Shown here piece after piece: positions 7,502-16,755 of a stretch of 64,000 nt of DNA. The notes under the pieces are model-generated. The model made no database searches, was not told the DNA's origin, and saw only the letters and a program-made list of their open reading frames with translations. This DNA is from Candidatus Bathyarchaeota archaeon (GTDB lineage Archaea > Thermoproteota > Bathyarchaeia > TCS64), in the NCBI GenBank assembly GCA_026014875.1, contig JAOZHO010000037.1, forward strand, positions 248,001-312,000, read 5' to 3'. Position 1 is the first letter of the stretch. Every line of letters begins with the position of its first letter. The translations under genes were made by a program, and so were the position numbers.

Positions 7502-8383
7502 ATGGGCGCAATGAGGGAGAGAAGAACCGGGACGAGGCTGACGATGGCGCTGGGGCTTGTACTGCTGGCGATATCGGCCCTCGTCACCAACGCTGCAGCC
7601 GTCCAGGGCAGGGTTCAAACGACAGTCGTGTTCTCGGGCTACACCTGGGACGTGAAATCCCCCCGCTGGCTCATGGGTCCAGGGCCCAATCTCTGGTCAG
7701 ACGACACCTCCAATGTCCGAGTGGATGAATCGGGTGGCCTGCGCTTGGCCCTGACCCAGGAGGCGGGCGAGTGGTACTGCGCCGAGGTCTCGTTGCAGCG
7801 GTCCCTGGGGTACGGGAGATATGTGTTCACCGTCTCGAGCCGGGTCGACCTGCTGGAGCCCGGCGTGATGGGGGCTCTCTTCATCTACGAAGACGACTCT
7901 AACGAGATCGATATCGAGTTCACCGGAGCCGGGAAGGCCCAGTACGTTGTCCAGCCCCACTATGAGAGGGGAAATCTACGTGGCTTCGACCTGGACATGG
8001 AAGGGGATTATACCACTCATGTTATCGATTGGAGCCCCGACCGTATAGTTTTCAGTAGCTACCATGGCCACTCTTTGAACGACACCGAGGAGGGGTCCCT
8101 CATCGCCCGATGGACATACACGGGCGACGACATCCCCCGAGCGGGGAAGGAAAGAATCCACATCAACCTCTGGCTCAAGGACGGAGAGGCGCCCTCAGGT
8201 CCCGAGGAGATGATTGTCAGCGGTTTCCAGTTCACACCTCTCGAGGACGGCCCGCAGGAGACGTCTATCCCCGAGGAACACTCTTCAGATGAGCTTGTTC
8301 CCAGTACGCCCGACGCCGGGAATAGCGGAGGCGGTTCTCGACGCGGTAGACAGTCTAGGGGCAAAGGCAGAAGAGGGTCCTAG
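7502..8383 (+). CDS. Secreted GH16-like beta-glucanase-fold protein
   Basis: A basic N-terminus and hydrophobic signal segment (LTMALGLVLLAISALVT, about 13-30) precede a beta-sandwich domain (about 40-250). It carries the GH16 catalytic pattern EIDIEF (135-140), with the two Glu as nucleophile and acid/base and the Asp between. Such enzymes cleave beta-1,3 or 1,3-1,4 glucans and related polysaccharides outside the cell. The tail (about 255-293) is Ser/Gly/Arg-rich and disordered, with no clear anchor. It is divergent from the FAH gene. Confidence 0.82.
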   Translation: MGAMRERRTGTRLTMALGLVLLAISALVTNAAAVQGRVQTTVVFSGYTWDVKSPRWLMGPGPNLWSDDTSNVRVDESGGLRLALTQEAGEWYCAEVSLQRSLGYGRYVFTVSSRVDLLEPGVMGALFIYEDDSNEIDIEFTGAGKAQYVVQPHYERGNLRGFDLDMEGDYTTHVIDWSPDRIVFSSYHGHSLNDTEEGSLIARWTYTGDDIPRAGKERIHINLWLKDGEAPSGPEEMIVSGFQFTPLEDGPQETSIPEEHSSDELVPSTPDAGNSGGGSRRGRQSRGKGRRGS

Positions 8384-8432
8384 GACCCTCGGACTGGCTG
8401 AAGAGAGTCCAAATAAAAAAGGAAATTAGGGA

Positions 8433-9233
8433 TTAGTAGGCGAGCTCCCTCATCTGGAAGACGTAAAGGGCGGCCGCCAGGGCCACGACTCCGACTCCCA
8501 CCACCACCGCAAGGTCGCTCATGATCATCCCGCCGTTCTGGAGAATGCCCGCCGTGCTTAGGTAGCTGAAGACGGTGTAGTCCTTGAGGAAGCTCAGGTC
8601 CCCCAGGCTCCCCAGCCGGGTCATCACGTACTGGGTCACGATCAGGGCGCCCGAGGCGCTGAGGGCCCGGTTCGAGTCCAGGAACAGGGTCCCGCATAGC
8701 AGGGACAGTGCCCCTAGGGCGAAGAGCCAGAACCAGAATCCCATCATGGCATGACCCAGAACCGTCATGTCCAATGTCTCCCCGAGGCTGTTGGTGTTCA
8801 CCACCGCAAAGACGTATACGAAAGCGGGGTAGAGGAGGCTGTAGGTCGCGTAGACCATGAACTTCTCCAGAAGGTATCTCCACCTGGGGATGGGGTAGCT
8901 CAGGGTCACGTCCAGGGTGTTTTTGTCAACCTCGCTGGCCACGATCCTTGCGGGGATCAGTATCGCGATGAAGACTATGGCCCACTCTAGGCAGATCCCC
9001 ACGTACATGTAGAAGATCCCCTGCCATGTGGTGATGTCCATGAGCCCCATCTGGCCCAGGAGGGCCTGGTATATGGGGTTCTTGAGGATCTCGGCGAAGG
9101 CCGCCGCCTGCTCCTTGAAGCTGGGCCAGATGCCCGCTATCAAGGGGACGATCAGTGAGACGAAGAGCGGTGTGATTATGCCGCCCTTCCAGCCCTTCCG
9201 CAGATTCTTCAGATACACTCTCATCACGGTCAC
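8433..9233 (-). CDS. ABC transporter permease (ABC-2 type)
   Basis: This 266-residue membrane protein has about six hydrophobic segments and the layout of ABC-2 export permeases: a cytoplasmic start (VYLKNLRKGWKGG), a first span followed by a long outside loop, and later spans. The phrase IVASEVDKNTLDVTLSYPIPRWRYLLEK is typical of these permeases and is the likely coupling region. Its GTG start immediately follows the stop codon of the ATPase gene, so the two form an exporter. The substrate is not evident. Confidence 0.85.
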   Translation of the reverse strand: MTVMRVYLKNLRKGWKGGIITPLFVSLIVPLIAGIWPSFKEQAAAFAEILKNPIYQALLGQMGLMDITTWQGIFYMYVGICLEWAIVFIAILIPARIVASEVDKNTLDVTLSYPIPRWRYLLEKFMVYATYSLLYPAFVYVFAVVNTNSLGETLDMTVLGHAMMGFWFWLFALGALSLLCGTLFLDSNRALSASGALIVTQYVMTRLGSLGDLSFLKDYTVFSYLSTAGILQNGGMIMSDLAVVVGVGVVALAAALYVFQMRELAY

Positions 9234-10184
9234 CTACTCGTAGTACTGGAGGAAGATCTCCTCCAGAGTCGCGTCCTCGATGCTGAGGCGGTCGAGCTCG
9301 TACTTCGTGAGGAACCTGAGGAGCTCGTTGATGTCCTCCTTGACCTTGAGGAGCAGGGTGTCCTCGTCCTCCGCCTCCGCGGAGATCACCGAGTCGATGG
9401 CCTCTAGGGTCTCGAGGTCTGGGACTTCCGATGTGAAGCTGACCCGGACGTTCTGTAGGAACTTTGATACCAGGTTCTCCACCTCCTCGACGAGGATCAT
9501 GCGGCCCTCCTTGATGATGCCGATCCTGTCGCAGACGGCCTGGACCTCGGCGAGGTCGTGGCTGCTCAGGAAGATGGTCTTCCCCTCCGCCTTGAGCTCC
9601 TTGAAGAGCCTGTGGGCGCTCGCTGCCATGAGGGGGTCGAGGCCCGAGGTGGGCTCATCCAGGATCAGGAAATCCGGCTTCGATGCCAGGGCCAGCATCA
9701 GCCCCACCTGCTGCCGGTTCCCGCTGCTCAGGGACTTGATGTTCAGGGAGAGGTCGGCCCTGAAGACGGATCTGAGCTCTTGGAGGTACTCCCGGTCCAC
9801 GGGCCTGAAGCCGTCGAAGTACTCGATGAGCTCCTCCCCGGTGAAGTTGTCGTACAGTGCGAGGTCCCCGGGGACGTAGCCTATGCGCTCCCTGATCTCC
9901 AGGGCGTCCCTGTGGTGGTCCATCCCGAAGACGGTGACGCTCCCCTCCTGGATGTGGAGGTAGTCGAGGATCGCCCTCATCGTGGTGGTCTTTCCGGCGC
10001 CGTTGGGGCCCAGGAAGCCGAATATCTCGCCCTTCCTCACGGAGAAGCTGACGTCCAGGGTGCCCACGACTCGCCTACCGAACTTACGGCCCGCAACTGT
10101 GATCTCGCGGCCGTATATTTTTGTGAGGTGGGAGACCTCGAGGACTGCCTCCTGGGTGTGCGCCTTGAATGTCGCAAGCTTCAT
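9234..10184 (-). CDS. ABC transporter ATP-binding protein with an FAH-like leader
   Basis: This is a canonical ABC ATPase of 316 residues: Walker A GPNGAGKT (59-66), signature LSSGNRQQ (152-159), Walker B FLILDEP (172-178) and switch His in FLSSHDL. It powers the adjacent permease, probably for drug, lipid or peptide export. The first ~13 residues (MKLATFKAHTQEA) are not part of the ATPase fold and closely match the start of the FAH protein encoded at 7399. The normal family start would be near VLEVSHLTKIYG. A recombination that captured another gene's start is likely. Confidence 0.93.
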   Translation of the reverse strand: MKLATFKAHTQEAVLEVSHLTKIYGREITVAGRKFGRRVVGTLDVSFSVRKGEIFGFLGPNGAGKTTTMRAILDYLHIQEGSVTVFGMDHHRDALEIRERIGYVPGDLALYDNFTGEELIEYFDGFRPVDREYLQELRSVFRADLSLNIKSLSSGNRQQVGLMLALASKPDFLILDEPTSGLDPLMAASAHRLFKELKAEGKTIFLSSHDLAEVQAVCDRIGIIKEGRMILVEEVENLVSKFLQNVRVSFTSEVPDLETLEAIDSVISAEAEDEDTLLLKVKEDINELLRFLTKYELDRLSIEDATLEEIFLQYYE

Positions 10185-10326
10185 TGCGTTTAATCCTATG
10201 GGCGGCTGGACTTTATTTGTTGTCAGAGGAGATGCAGTTTAAGCTGATCGTTCTGCAGAGGCAGCCCCCCGGGACGTACCCTATCCGCGCGTGACTCACG
10301 TAAAGTGCCTGATTCGTGGTTGTGTC

Positions 10327-11592
10327 CTAAGCCTCAGTGGTTTTTTCAGGTTCCTTGATGAGGAGCAGGACCCCGGTGGTCGCGAGGATCCCCAGGATGG
10401 AGTTGATGAAGAAGGGGATGCCGTACCCCGGGAGCTGGAAACCCAGGAAGCTGAAGGTGGAGAGCCTGTAGGTGCTGTAGATCCATGTGCTTATGATAGG
10501 CCCCACGACGCTCCCCGCCGTGAAGGCGGTGCCGAAGAGCCCGAAGACCCGCCCCCTCACGTGAGGGGGAACCAGGTCGGCCCTGAGGGCCCTGAAAGCG
10601 GGCATCATGATGTTGAAGCCGAGGCTCCGGAGGCTCATCACCGCCCCGGCCAGGGTGATGCTGGGGGCCAAGGGTATGAAGAAGCCGAAGAGCCTTGCAG
10701 CGTAGCTCCCGACGGCGATGAGGGGCTTGCGCCCTATCTGGTCGGAGATTCGGCCCGCGATCCAGCTCGCGAGGAGGCCGACGAAGCCGCTGATGCTGAT
10801 GAGGGCCCCGATCCCCATGGGGTCGGTACCAAATTTGTCGGTGAAGAAAAGGGCCGTGATAGGGATGATGAAGCCTACGCCGATGCCCATCACGAATGCG
10901 TATCCCAGGAGAACCTTCAGGGGCCGGGTGAGGCTGAAATCGCTACCCCCCTGCTCGCCCGAGGGGCCCCTCATGCCCATGGGCCCACCGGATTTAGCCT
11001 CGGGCTCGGTGATCTTGAAGATGACGAGGATCAGGGCAATCGCGGCGAAGGCGGAGTCGACGAAGTAGGGTATCCTGTAGCTCATGAGGGTGCTGAACCC
11101 CCGGGAGACGCTGAGCCACTGGACTGTGCCCCCGACGAGGGGGCCTATGTTCCGTCCCACCATCTGCATCGCCATGAGGAAGCCCATCGCCTCCCCCCGC
11201 CTCGATGGATCGATGACGTCCACCAGGTAAGCCTCGGTGGCGAGCATCGCCGCGCTGCTCACCGCCCCGTTCAGGAACCGGATGACTAGGAGCCACTGCC
11301 AGCTGGGGGCGAGGCCCGTGATGGTGCCGAAGAGGACGTCGCTCGCGATGCCGTACACCATCATCCGTTTCCTGCCGTATCGGTCGATGAGGCTCCCCAT
11401 CCGGGGGCTCATGACCGCGAAGGCGACCATGAAGCTGCTGGTGAAGAGGCCGACGCTGGCGACGGAGGCCCCGAGACCCAGCACGTAGTTGGGGAAGAAG
11501 CTGAGGGGGAGGGCGAAGGCGAGGCTCTCTATGAGCTGCACCAGCCCCAGCACCAGTATGGGACCGGACATGAGCTTGCTCTTCTCCATCAT
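10327..11592 (-). CDS. Major facilitator superfamily transporter
   Basis: The 421-residue protein has 12 likely membrane segments in two halves. The MFS loop 2-3 motif is visible as GSLIDRYGRKRMMVYG (about 62-77) and repeats in the second half as GRISDQIGRKPLIAVG. The central cytoplasmic loop is Gly/Met-rich (about 205-225). It resembles multidrug or sugar efflux members, but the substrate cannot be told. The start is ATG, with a second Met nearby. It is transcribed alone between the ABC exporter and the gamma-glutamyltransferase gene. Confidence 0.88.
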   Translation of the reverse strand: MMEKSKLMSGPILVLGLVQLIESLAFALPLSFFPNYVLGLGASVASVGLFTSSFMVAFAVMSPRMGSLIDRYGRKRMMVYGIASDVLFGTITGLAPSWQWLLVIRFLNGAVSSAAMLATEAYLVDVIDPSRRGEAMGFLMAMQMVGRNIGPLVGGTVQWLSVSRGFSTLMSYRIPYFVDSAFAAIALILVIFKITEPEAKSGGPMGMRGPSGEQGGSDFSLTRPLKVLLGYAFVMGIGVGFIIPITALFFTDKFGTDPMGIGALISISGFVGLLASWIAGRISDQIGRKPLIAVGSYAARLFGFFIPLAPSITLAGAVMSLRSLGFNIMMPAFRALRADLVPPHVRGRVFGLFGTAFTAGSVVGPIISTWIYSTYRLSTFSFLGFQLPGYGIPFFINSILGILATTGVLLLIKEPEKTTEA

Positions 11593-11650
11593 GGAACCGC
11601 CTCAGATTGAATGCAAAGGGTACGAAAGGGGTGGCTAATAAATAGGGCCC

Positions 11651-13255
11651 TCACCAGCCGACGGCCTGCCCGTCGGCCCGGGGCTCTGAGCCCGCGCAGA
11701 GAACCCCTGTCTCGGGGTCCCTGATGATGATCTGGCCCTTCCCGAAGGATCCCCTGGCGTACCCGGAGGAGGGGACCACTTCGTGGCCCATTCGAGCGAG
11801 GGCGCTCATCGTCTCCAGTGTGATTCCCTCCTCGAGGAGTACTTCGCCTCCGCTGGTCCCCTCAATGATGTTGAACCGGGGGGCGTCGAGGGCCTCCTGG
11901 GGGCCCATCCCGTAGTCCACCATGTTCACCACCATCTGGACGTGTCCCTGGGGCTGCATGAAGCCCCCCATCACACCGAAGGGACCGTGGAGCAGCCCGT
12001 CCCTGAGCATCATCCCGGGGATGATTGTGTGATAGGGGCGCTTACCGGGCTCCAGACGGTTGGGGTGGCCCTCCTCCAGGGAGAAGCCGGAGCCCCGGTT
12101 CTGGAGGGTGAACCCGCAGCCCCCGGGGATGAGACCCGTGCCGAAGCCGGCGTAGTTGCTGTTGATGAAGCTGCACGCGTTCCCTTCGCCGTCCACGGTG
12201 CAGAAGTAGACTGTGTCCGAGCCCGCGACGGGGCTCCCCCTCTGGGTGTCGACGGATGCCCTCTCAGAGTCTAGGAGCTTGCGCCGTTCCGCGGCGTACT
12301 CCTTGGAGATGAGCTCCTTGATCGGGACATGGACCACGTCGGGATCAGCGACATACCATCTCGAGTCTGCGAAGGCGAGGCGCATCGCCTCGATGAGGGT
12401 GTGGAGGTAGCCGACGCTGGAGTGCTTCACCCCCTCCCAGTCGTACTCCTCGAGGATGTTGAGAGCTATCAGGGCGGTGATCCCCTGGCCGTTGGGGGGA
12501 ATCTCGTAGACCTCGGTGCCCTTGTAGTCGACGCTGATGGGCTCGGGGTATATGCTGCTATGCCCCTTGAGGTCGTCAACGGTCAGGACGCCCCCCATGG
12601 AGGAGAGGAGCTCGACTATGGCCTCGGCGATCCTTCCCTCGTAGAAGCCGGGTTTCCCGTGCTCGGCGAGGGTGCGGAAAGTCCGGGCGAGGGTGGGGTT
12701 CCTCATGAGCTCTCCGGGCCGGGGAGCCCTGCCGTCGATGAGCATCTCCTCGGCGTGGGGCCCCGACTTGAGCTTGGGGACTCCGAGCCCCCAAGACCTC
12801 GCCGTGAGGGGGGCGACGGGAAAGCCCTCCTCAGCCAGGGCTATCGCGGGCTCTAGGACCTCCTCGAGGGTCATGGATCCGAAGCGGCCCACGGTGTCAG
12901 CCCACCCTGCGGCGGCCCCGGGTACGGTGACCGTGTGGACGCCGTTACCGGGCATTGCATCGTATCCCAGGTCGTTGAGGAGCTCCGGGGTGAGGGCTGC
13001 GGGGGCCCGGCCACTCCCGTTTAAGCCCTGAACCCGCCCCTTCTCGGCGTCGTAGTAGAGGCAGAAGCAGTCTCCGCCTATGCCGGTGGAGGTGGGTTCG
13101 GTGACGTTGAGGGTCGCGGCGGTGGCGATGGCTGCGTCTGCGGCGTTTCCGCCGGCCTGGAGTATGCGGAGGCCCGCCGTGGAGGCGAGGGGTTGGCTTG
13201 ATGCGACCATGCCGTGGGTGGCGTAGACGGGGCTGCGCCGGGAGTTGAACTTCAT
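11651..13255 (-). CDS. ggt: Gamma-glutamyltransferase family protein
   Basis: The 534-residue protein matches the Ntn-hydrolase GGT family. The large-subunit start has GGNAADAAIATAATLNVTEP and TGIGGDCF, and the small subunit would begin at a Thr in GSDTVYF (about 345) after self-cleavage. The C-terminus has MLRDG, GGFMQPQGHVQ and DAPRF, which are family hallmarks. Members cleave gamma-glutamyl bonds (glutathione, polyglutamate) or act as cephalosporin-type acylases. No signal peptide is visible, so it may work in the cytoplasm, unlike most bacterial homologues. Confidence 0.9.
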   Translation of the reverse strand: MKFNSRRSPVYATHGMVASSQPLASTAGLRILQAGGNAADAAIATAATLNVTEPTSTGIGGDCFCLYYDAEKGRVQGLNGSGRAPAALTPELLNDLGYDAMPGNGVHTVTVPGAAAGWADTVGRFGSMTLEEVLEPAIALAEEGFPVAPLTARSWGLGVPKLKSGPHAEEMLIDGRAPRPGELMRNPTLARTFRTLAEHGKPGFYEGRIAEAIVELLSSMGGVLTVDDLKGHSSIYPEPISVDYKGTEVYEIPPNGQGITALIALNILEEYDWEGVKHSSVGYLHTLIEAMRLAFADSRWYVADPDVVHVPIKELISKEYAAERRKLLDSERASVDTQRGSPVAGSDTVYFCTVDGEGNACSFINSNYAGFGTGLIPGGCGFTLQNRGSGFSLEEGHPNRLEPGKRPYHTIIPGMMLRDGLLHGPFGVMGGFMQPQGHVQMVVNMVDYGMGPQEALDAPRFNIIEGTSGGEVLLEEGITLETMSALARMGHEVVPSSGYARGSFGKGQIIIRDPETGVLCAGSEPRADGQAVGW

Positions 13256-13333
13256 GGATGGGGGGACGGTTTCGGGGCGTGATAAGTTTGGCGGTTATGG
13301 GCGGTAGCATAGGATAAGGGTTCCCGGGAGGTT

Positions 13334-13999
13334 CTATGCGGTGCTCCTCGGGGTAAGGCTGATGGCGTCGGTGGGGCAGGCGGATACGCAGAGGCCGCAT
13401 CCGAAGCACTTGGAGCCGTCGAACTCTAGGTGTCCGTCGATCATCTCCCGGGCCTGGAAGACGCATCTCTCCACGCAGTCCCCGCAGTCGTCGCAGAGGC
13501 CTGGGTCGTCTTGGGAGATGTATTTGGAGGTGAGTATCTCCGTGTGGAGCCCGTTCCTCACGAGGCTCCCCAGGGTGTGGCAGCAGCAGGGGCAGCAACT
13601 GCAGAGGAGGAAGGGCACGTCGTCCCCCTTCATGGTGTAGGCCATGTGGACCAGCCCCGCCTCGTGGCTCCTCCTGAGCACCTCGAGGGCCTCCTCCATG
13701 GTGATCTCCCGGGAGTCGTATTCGCCCGTCTCGAGGACCTCGTCGGCGTAGTAGTTGATGCTGAGGCAGACGTCTCGAGGAGAGTCGCAGTTGTCGAGCC
13801 TCGTCCTGCAGCCGCAGTCCTGGACGGCGATTCTCTGGGATTTCTCCAGGATCTCCTTGATCTCGGAGAGGTCGTAGACTCTGTGCTGGGCTCCGAGGTC
13901 TATGTTCACGGGGATGGTGACTGCGTGCTCCAGGTCGTCGGCGATTCTCTTGGCCCGCTCGTCTGTGTGGAATCTCATGTCTTTGAACTTGGAGGACAT
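13334..13999 (-). CDS. 4Fe-4S dicluster ferredoxin-like protein
   Basis: The C-terminal ~55 residues hold two four-Cys cluster motifs (CDDCGDCVERC and CFGCGLCVSACP). The first ~150 residues carry other Cys groups (CGCR with a later Cys, and CSCCPCCC) that could bind a further metal or cluster. The pattern fits a family of archaeal and bacterial 4Fe-4S proteins of 200-350 residues, probably electron carriers; the partner enzyme is not encoded here. It is transcribed in the same direction as the GGT gene, with a gap of about 80 bases. Confidence 0.82.
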   Translation of the reverse strand: MSSKFKDMRFHTDERAKRIADDLEHAVTIPVNIDLGAQHRVYDLSEIKEILEKSQRIAVQDCGCRTRLDNCDSPRDVCLSINYYADEVLETGEYDSREITMEEALEVLRRSHEAGLVHMAYTMKGDDVPFLLCSCCPCCCHTLGSLVRNGLHTEILTSKYISQDDPGLCDDCGDCVERCVFQAREMIDGHLEFDGSKCFGCGLCVSACPTDAISLTPRSTA

Positions 14000-14058
14000 A
14001 CTGTGATTCTGGCGTTTGCTCCAATTTTAAGCTTGGTTATTCCGGTCTGGGCTTTTGA

Positions 14059-14706
14059 TTAGAGGGTTAGGGTCTCTCCTGCCTGCATCAGTATGACTTT
14101 GAGGTCGCTTCTCGCCTCGACCTTGGCCTTGAACTCCTCGGGGTCGGAGTCCCTCCAGTGTATGGGCATCACCATCTCGGGCTTTATTCCTATGGCCGCC
14201 TCCACCGCCTCGTCCACGTCCATCACGGCTCGGCCCATGATGGGGAGCAGGGCGAGGGTGATGTCCTCCAGCTCGTTCATGGAGGGCAGGTAGTCGGAGT
14301 CCCCCGCGTGGTAGATTCTTTTCCCCTCCGATTCCACGATGAAGGCGACCTGGGTTCCTTCCGGATGGTAGGGGACCCCGGGGGACCTGAACCGCTTGAA
14401 GTTGTACGCCTCGACGGCGTGGATCACGATCCCATGGAAGCTCTCCTTCTCGCCCGGGGACATCGTCACCACGTTCCCGGGGGGTATGCCCTCCGCGCAG
14501 GCCTCGCTCGTGTATATCACCGTCTCCGGGGTTCTCACCATCGCGAGCTTCTCCAGGTCGCAGTGGTCCCCGTGACCGTGGGAGATCAGGACGGCGTCGG
14601 CTTTCACATCGTAGTCACCGACGTAGGGGTCGATGTAGATCTTCTTACCTCCGGTCTCGAGGAGGAAGCTTGCGTGGCCCAACCACTTCAGCATCATAAC
14701 AATCAT
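14059..14706 (-). CDS. Metallo-beta-lactamase-fold hydrolase (UPF0173-like)
   Basis: The 215-residue protein starts LKWLGHASFLLETGGKKIYIDP and has the zinc motif SHGHGDHCD (about 43-51), followed by IYHAGDSDY and PIHWRDSD, which supply the other metal ligands. This is the compact MBL form annotated as UPF0173 or L-ascorbate-lactonase-like (UlaG). The substrate is unknown. It ends with a short polar tail and lies in the same direction as the ferredoxin gene. Confidence 0.88.
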   Translation of the reverse strand: MIVMMLKWLGHASFLLETGGKKIYIDPYVGDYDVKADAVLISHGHGDHCDLEKLAMVRTPETVIYTSEACAEGIPPGNVVTMSPGEKESFHGIVIHAVEAYNFKRFRSPGVPYHPEGTQVAFIVESEGKRIYHAGDSDYLPSMNELEDITLALLPIMGRAVMDVDEAVEAAIGIKPEMVMPIHWRDSDPEEFKAKVEARSDLKVILMQAGETLTL

Positions 14707-14788
14707 TCAGATTATCGAGGACCCTCCTAATAATTCGCGCGCAGAAAGATTTTGTATCTGGAGAGTCCTACTGAGCGTTAATGCTCTG

Positions 14789-16075
14789 TTGAGGAGGAAT
14801 TTAGGCGTCAAGAATTTCGAATTCATGAAGGGAAACGTCCTCGTGCTCACGTTGACGAGGGCGATTCAGATGTTCTCCATGAGAATGACGATGCCGTTCT
14901 TCTCTCTCTTCATAATAGCCCTCGGAGGCCAGGCCACAGATATCGGGTATGTACGCACGCTCCGAACTTTCGCGGCCCTCCTCATCTTCCCCCTCGCGGG
15001 TTACATCACGGACAGGCACGGCCGAGTGAAGGTTATCGCCGTATCGGGGTTCATGTCAGCCCTCACATTCCTGTTCTTTATCTTCGCCACGGACTGGACC
15101 CACATAGCCTTGGGGACATTCCTTCAAGGCCTCGTCATGGTCCACTTACCGGCGCTGGGGGCGATCATGGCGGATTCCCTGCCTCCGCGACAGAGGGGAA
15201 TAGGGTTTGCCCTGTCCATGGCCATACCGACCACCTTCAGCATCTTCTCTCCATACATCGGGGGATACATCGTCGATCGTTACGGCGTCGTCATGGCTAT
15301 GAGGTGGTTGTTCGCATCCATGCTGGTGCTCAGGATGTTCTCCTCCACCGTGCGCTTCAAGTTCCTCGAGGAGACGGTGGAAAGCTCTGGATCCAGCATC
15401 TCGCTGAGTAGCATCCCCCAGATAATTAAGGAAGCTTACGGGGGTGTCATCGACTCGCTGAGATGGATGCCCCGCAACCTCTGGTTCCTGGCCATCATCA
15501 TGATGTTGACATCTGTCTCGAATGCCATGGTGGGGCCCTTCTGGATACTGTATGGACTCGACGTCATAGGACTCTCAGCCACTCAGTGGGGGCTCCTCGG
15601 GTTAGCAGCTGCCGTGACATCATCAGCCCTCGGAATACCCGCCGGCCTGATGGCGGATAGGGTGAGCAAGAGGAAGATACTGATCGCAGGCCTGGCTGCC
15701 ACACTGATCCCCGTCTGGTTTTTCATCTACGCCAGAACGTTCTGGGAAGTTCTCGCCTTAACATTGGTCATCTCTGCGGCAAACGCCTTCTTGATGCCGG
15801 CTTGTCAGACCATTGTCGCCGAGAGCGTGCCAAGGGAGATGAGAGGACGCATAATGTCAGCCATTGGGCGGGGCATCATAATGGTCACGGGTCCTGGCGT
15901 GGGTGGCGGCGGAGGAGGGCCGGGAATGGGCTTCGTTCTCACAGTTCCCATCATCATAGGGTCCCTAGTTGGCGGCTATATCTACAGCGTCAACCCCACG
16001 TTTTCCTGGACCCTCCTGACGGGGGCTCTAGTACTAAGCACAGCAATTAGCATCGCCTTCGTGAAGGACCCATAG
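14789..16075 (+). CDS. Major facilitator superfamily transporter
   Basis: The 428-residue protein has about 12 membrane segments and MFS motif A-like loops (GYITDRHGRVKVIAVSG; GLMADRVSKRKILIAG). A glycine run (GVGGGGGGPGMG, about 370-380) separates the last two helices, which is unusual. The start may be TTG at 14789 or ATG at 14825. The first ~12 residues are poorly hydrophobic, so the later start is possible. It borders viral block B, whose holin-like gene ends 46 bases away on the other strand. Confidence 0.87.
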   Translation: MRRNLGVKNFEFMKGNVLVLTLTRAIQMFSMRMTMPFFSLFIIALGGQATDIGYVRTLRTFAALLIFPLAGYITDRHGRVKVIAVSGFMSALTFLFFIFATDWTHIALGTFLQGLVMVHLPALGAIMADSLPPRQRGIGFALSMAIPTTFSIFSPYIGGYIVDRYGVVMAMRWLFASMLVLRMFSSTVRFKFLEETVESSGSSISLSSIPQIIKEAYGGVIDSLRWMPRNLWFLAIIMMLTSVSNAMVGPFWILYGLDVIGLSATQWGLLGLAAAVTSSALGIPAGLMADRVSKRKILIAGLAATLIPVWFFIYARTFWEVLALTLVISAANAFLMPACQTIVAESVPREMRGRIMSAIGRGIIMVTGPGVGGGGGGPGMGFVLTVPIIIGSLVGGYIYSVNPTFSWTLLTGALVLSTAISIAFVKDP

Positions 16076-16121
16076 AAAAAATAACTTTGTGCGCTCACGT
16101 AACTAATGTAAATGAATAGTT

Positions 16122-16409
16122 TCAACCATTTTGTCTTCCCCAGACTGCGCCTACGATTGTGCCCACCACCAGCATAATCCCGTTGAAGACCACCTCGTTC
16201 CATGTCCCGAGGAGAACTATGTGGATCACCTCCAGGGCGATGAGCCCCGCGAAGAAGATGATCATCAGAACTATGATGAGGACGAACCTGTCGGTGGGCG
16301 CCTCCTCCCTGATCCTGACCTTCCTCACCGGGCTCATCTCCACCGTCCTCCTCCTCGTTAGGCCCCGCCTGAGCAGCCCCCTAAACCACCTTAAAGCGTT
16401 CAATCTCAT
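16122..16409 (-). CDS. Holin-like two-span membrane protein
   Basis: The 95-residue protein has a basic head (about 1-35), two hydrophobic helices (FVLIIVLMIIFFAGLIAL and VVFNGIMLVVGTIVGAVWG) joined by a short loop, and a polar end. This size and topology suit a small viral holin, and it is the last gene of the tail operon, a usual place for lysis genes. ATG at 16409 follows GGGAGG and overlaps the upstream gene by 28 bases. No endolysin lies next to it, so holin function is inferred from shape and place. Confidence 0.6.
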   Translation of the reverse strand: MRLNALRWFRGLLRRGLTRRRTVEMSPVRKVRIREEAPTDRFVLIIVLMIIFFAGLIALEVIHIVLLGTWNEVVFNGIMLVVGTIVGAVWGRQNG

Positions 16410-16755
16410 CCTCCCTGTACCTCCTCAGCCTCACCCGGCGCCCCAGGCTCCCGATCTCCCCAATCGCCTCCACCGCCTCCCCCCGAGGCATCACCAGCAC
16501 CAGCTCGTCAATCAGCTCCAGGGGGATCCGGGCCGCCCCCCAGTCGTTGTGGAACTCCACCACGTCCTTCCCCACGATGAGCATCCGCCTCTTCCCCCCT
16601 GAGACCCCTAGGTAGACCCCCCAGTCCTTGCAGTAGACCTCGGGGTTCCCCTCGTGCTCGTTGACGCTGCACCGGATCTCAGAGGCGTCCAGCCACCGCA
16701 CCAAGATCAGGTCCCCCTTCTCCAGATCAGATAATTCTACCCGCCTCATTCCCAC
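16381..16755 (-). CDS. Viral tail-operon protein, unknown function
   Basis: This 124-residue protein is rich in beta-strands (KGDLILVRWLDAS, WGVYLGVSGGKRRMLIVG, VVEFHNDWG) and has a basic C-terminus. The first half looks like a small barrel; the fold is my impression only. It starts inside the last codons of the hub gene (GTG 16755 or ATG 16749) and overlaps the holin-like gene, so it is made with the tail proteins. I do not recognise a family. Confidence 0.6.
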   Translation of the reverse strand: MGMRRVELSDLEKGDLILVRWLDASEIRCSVNEHEGNPEVYCKDWGVYLGVSGGKRRMLIVGKDVVEFHNDWGAARIPLELIDELVLVMPRGEAVEAIGEIGSLGRRVRLRRYREDEIERFKVV

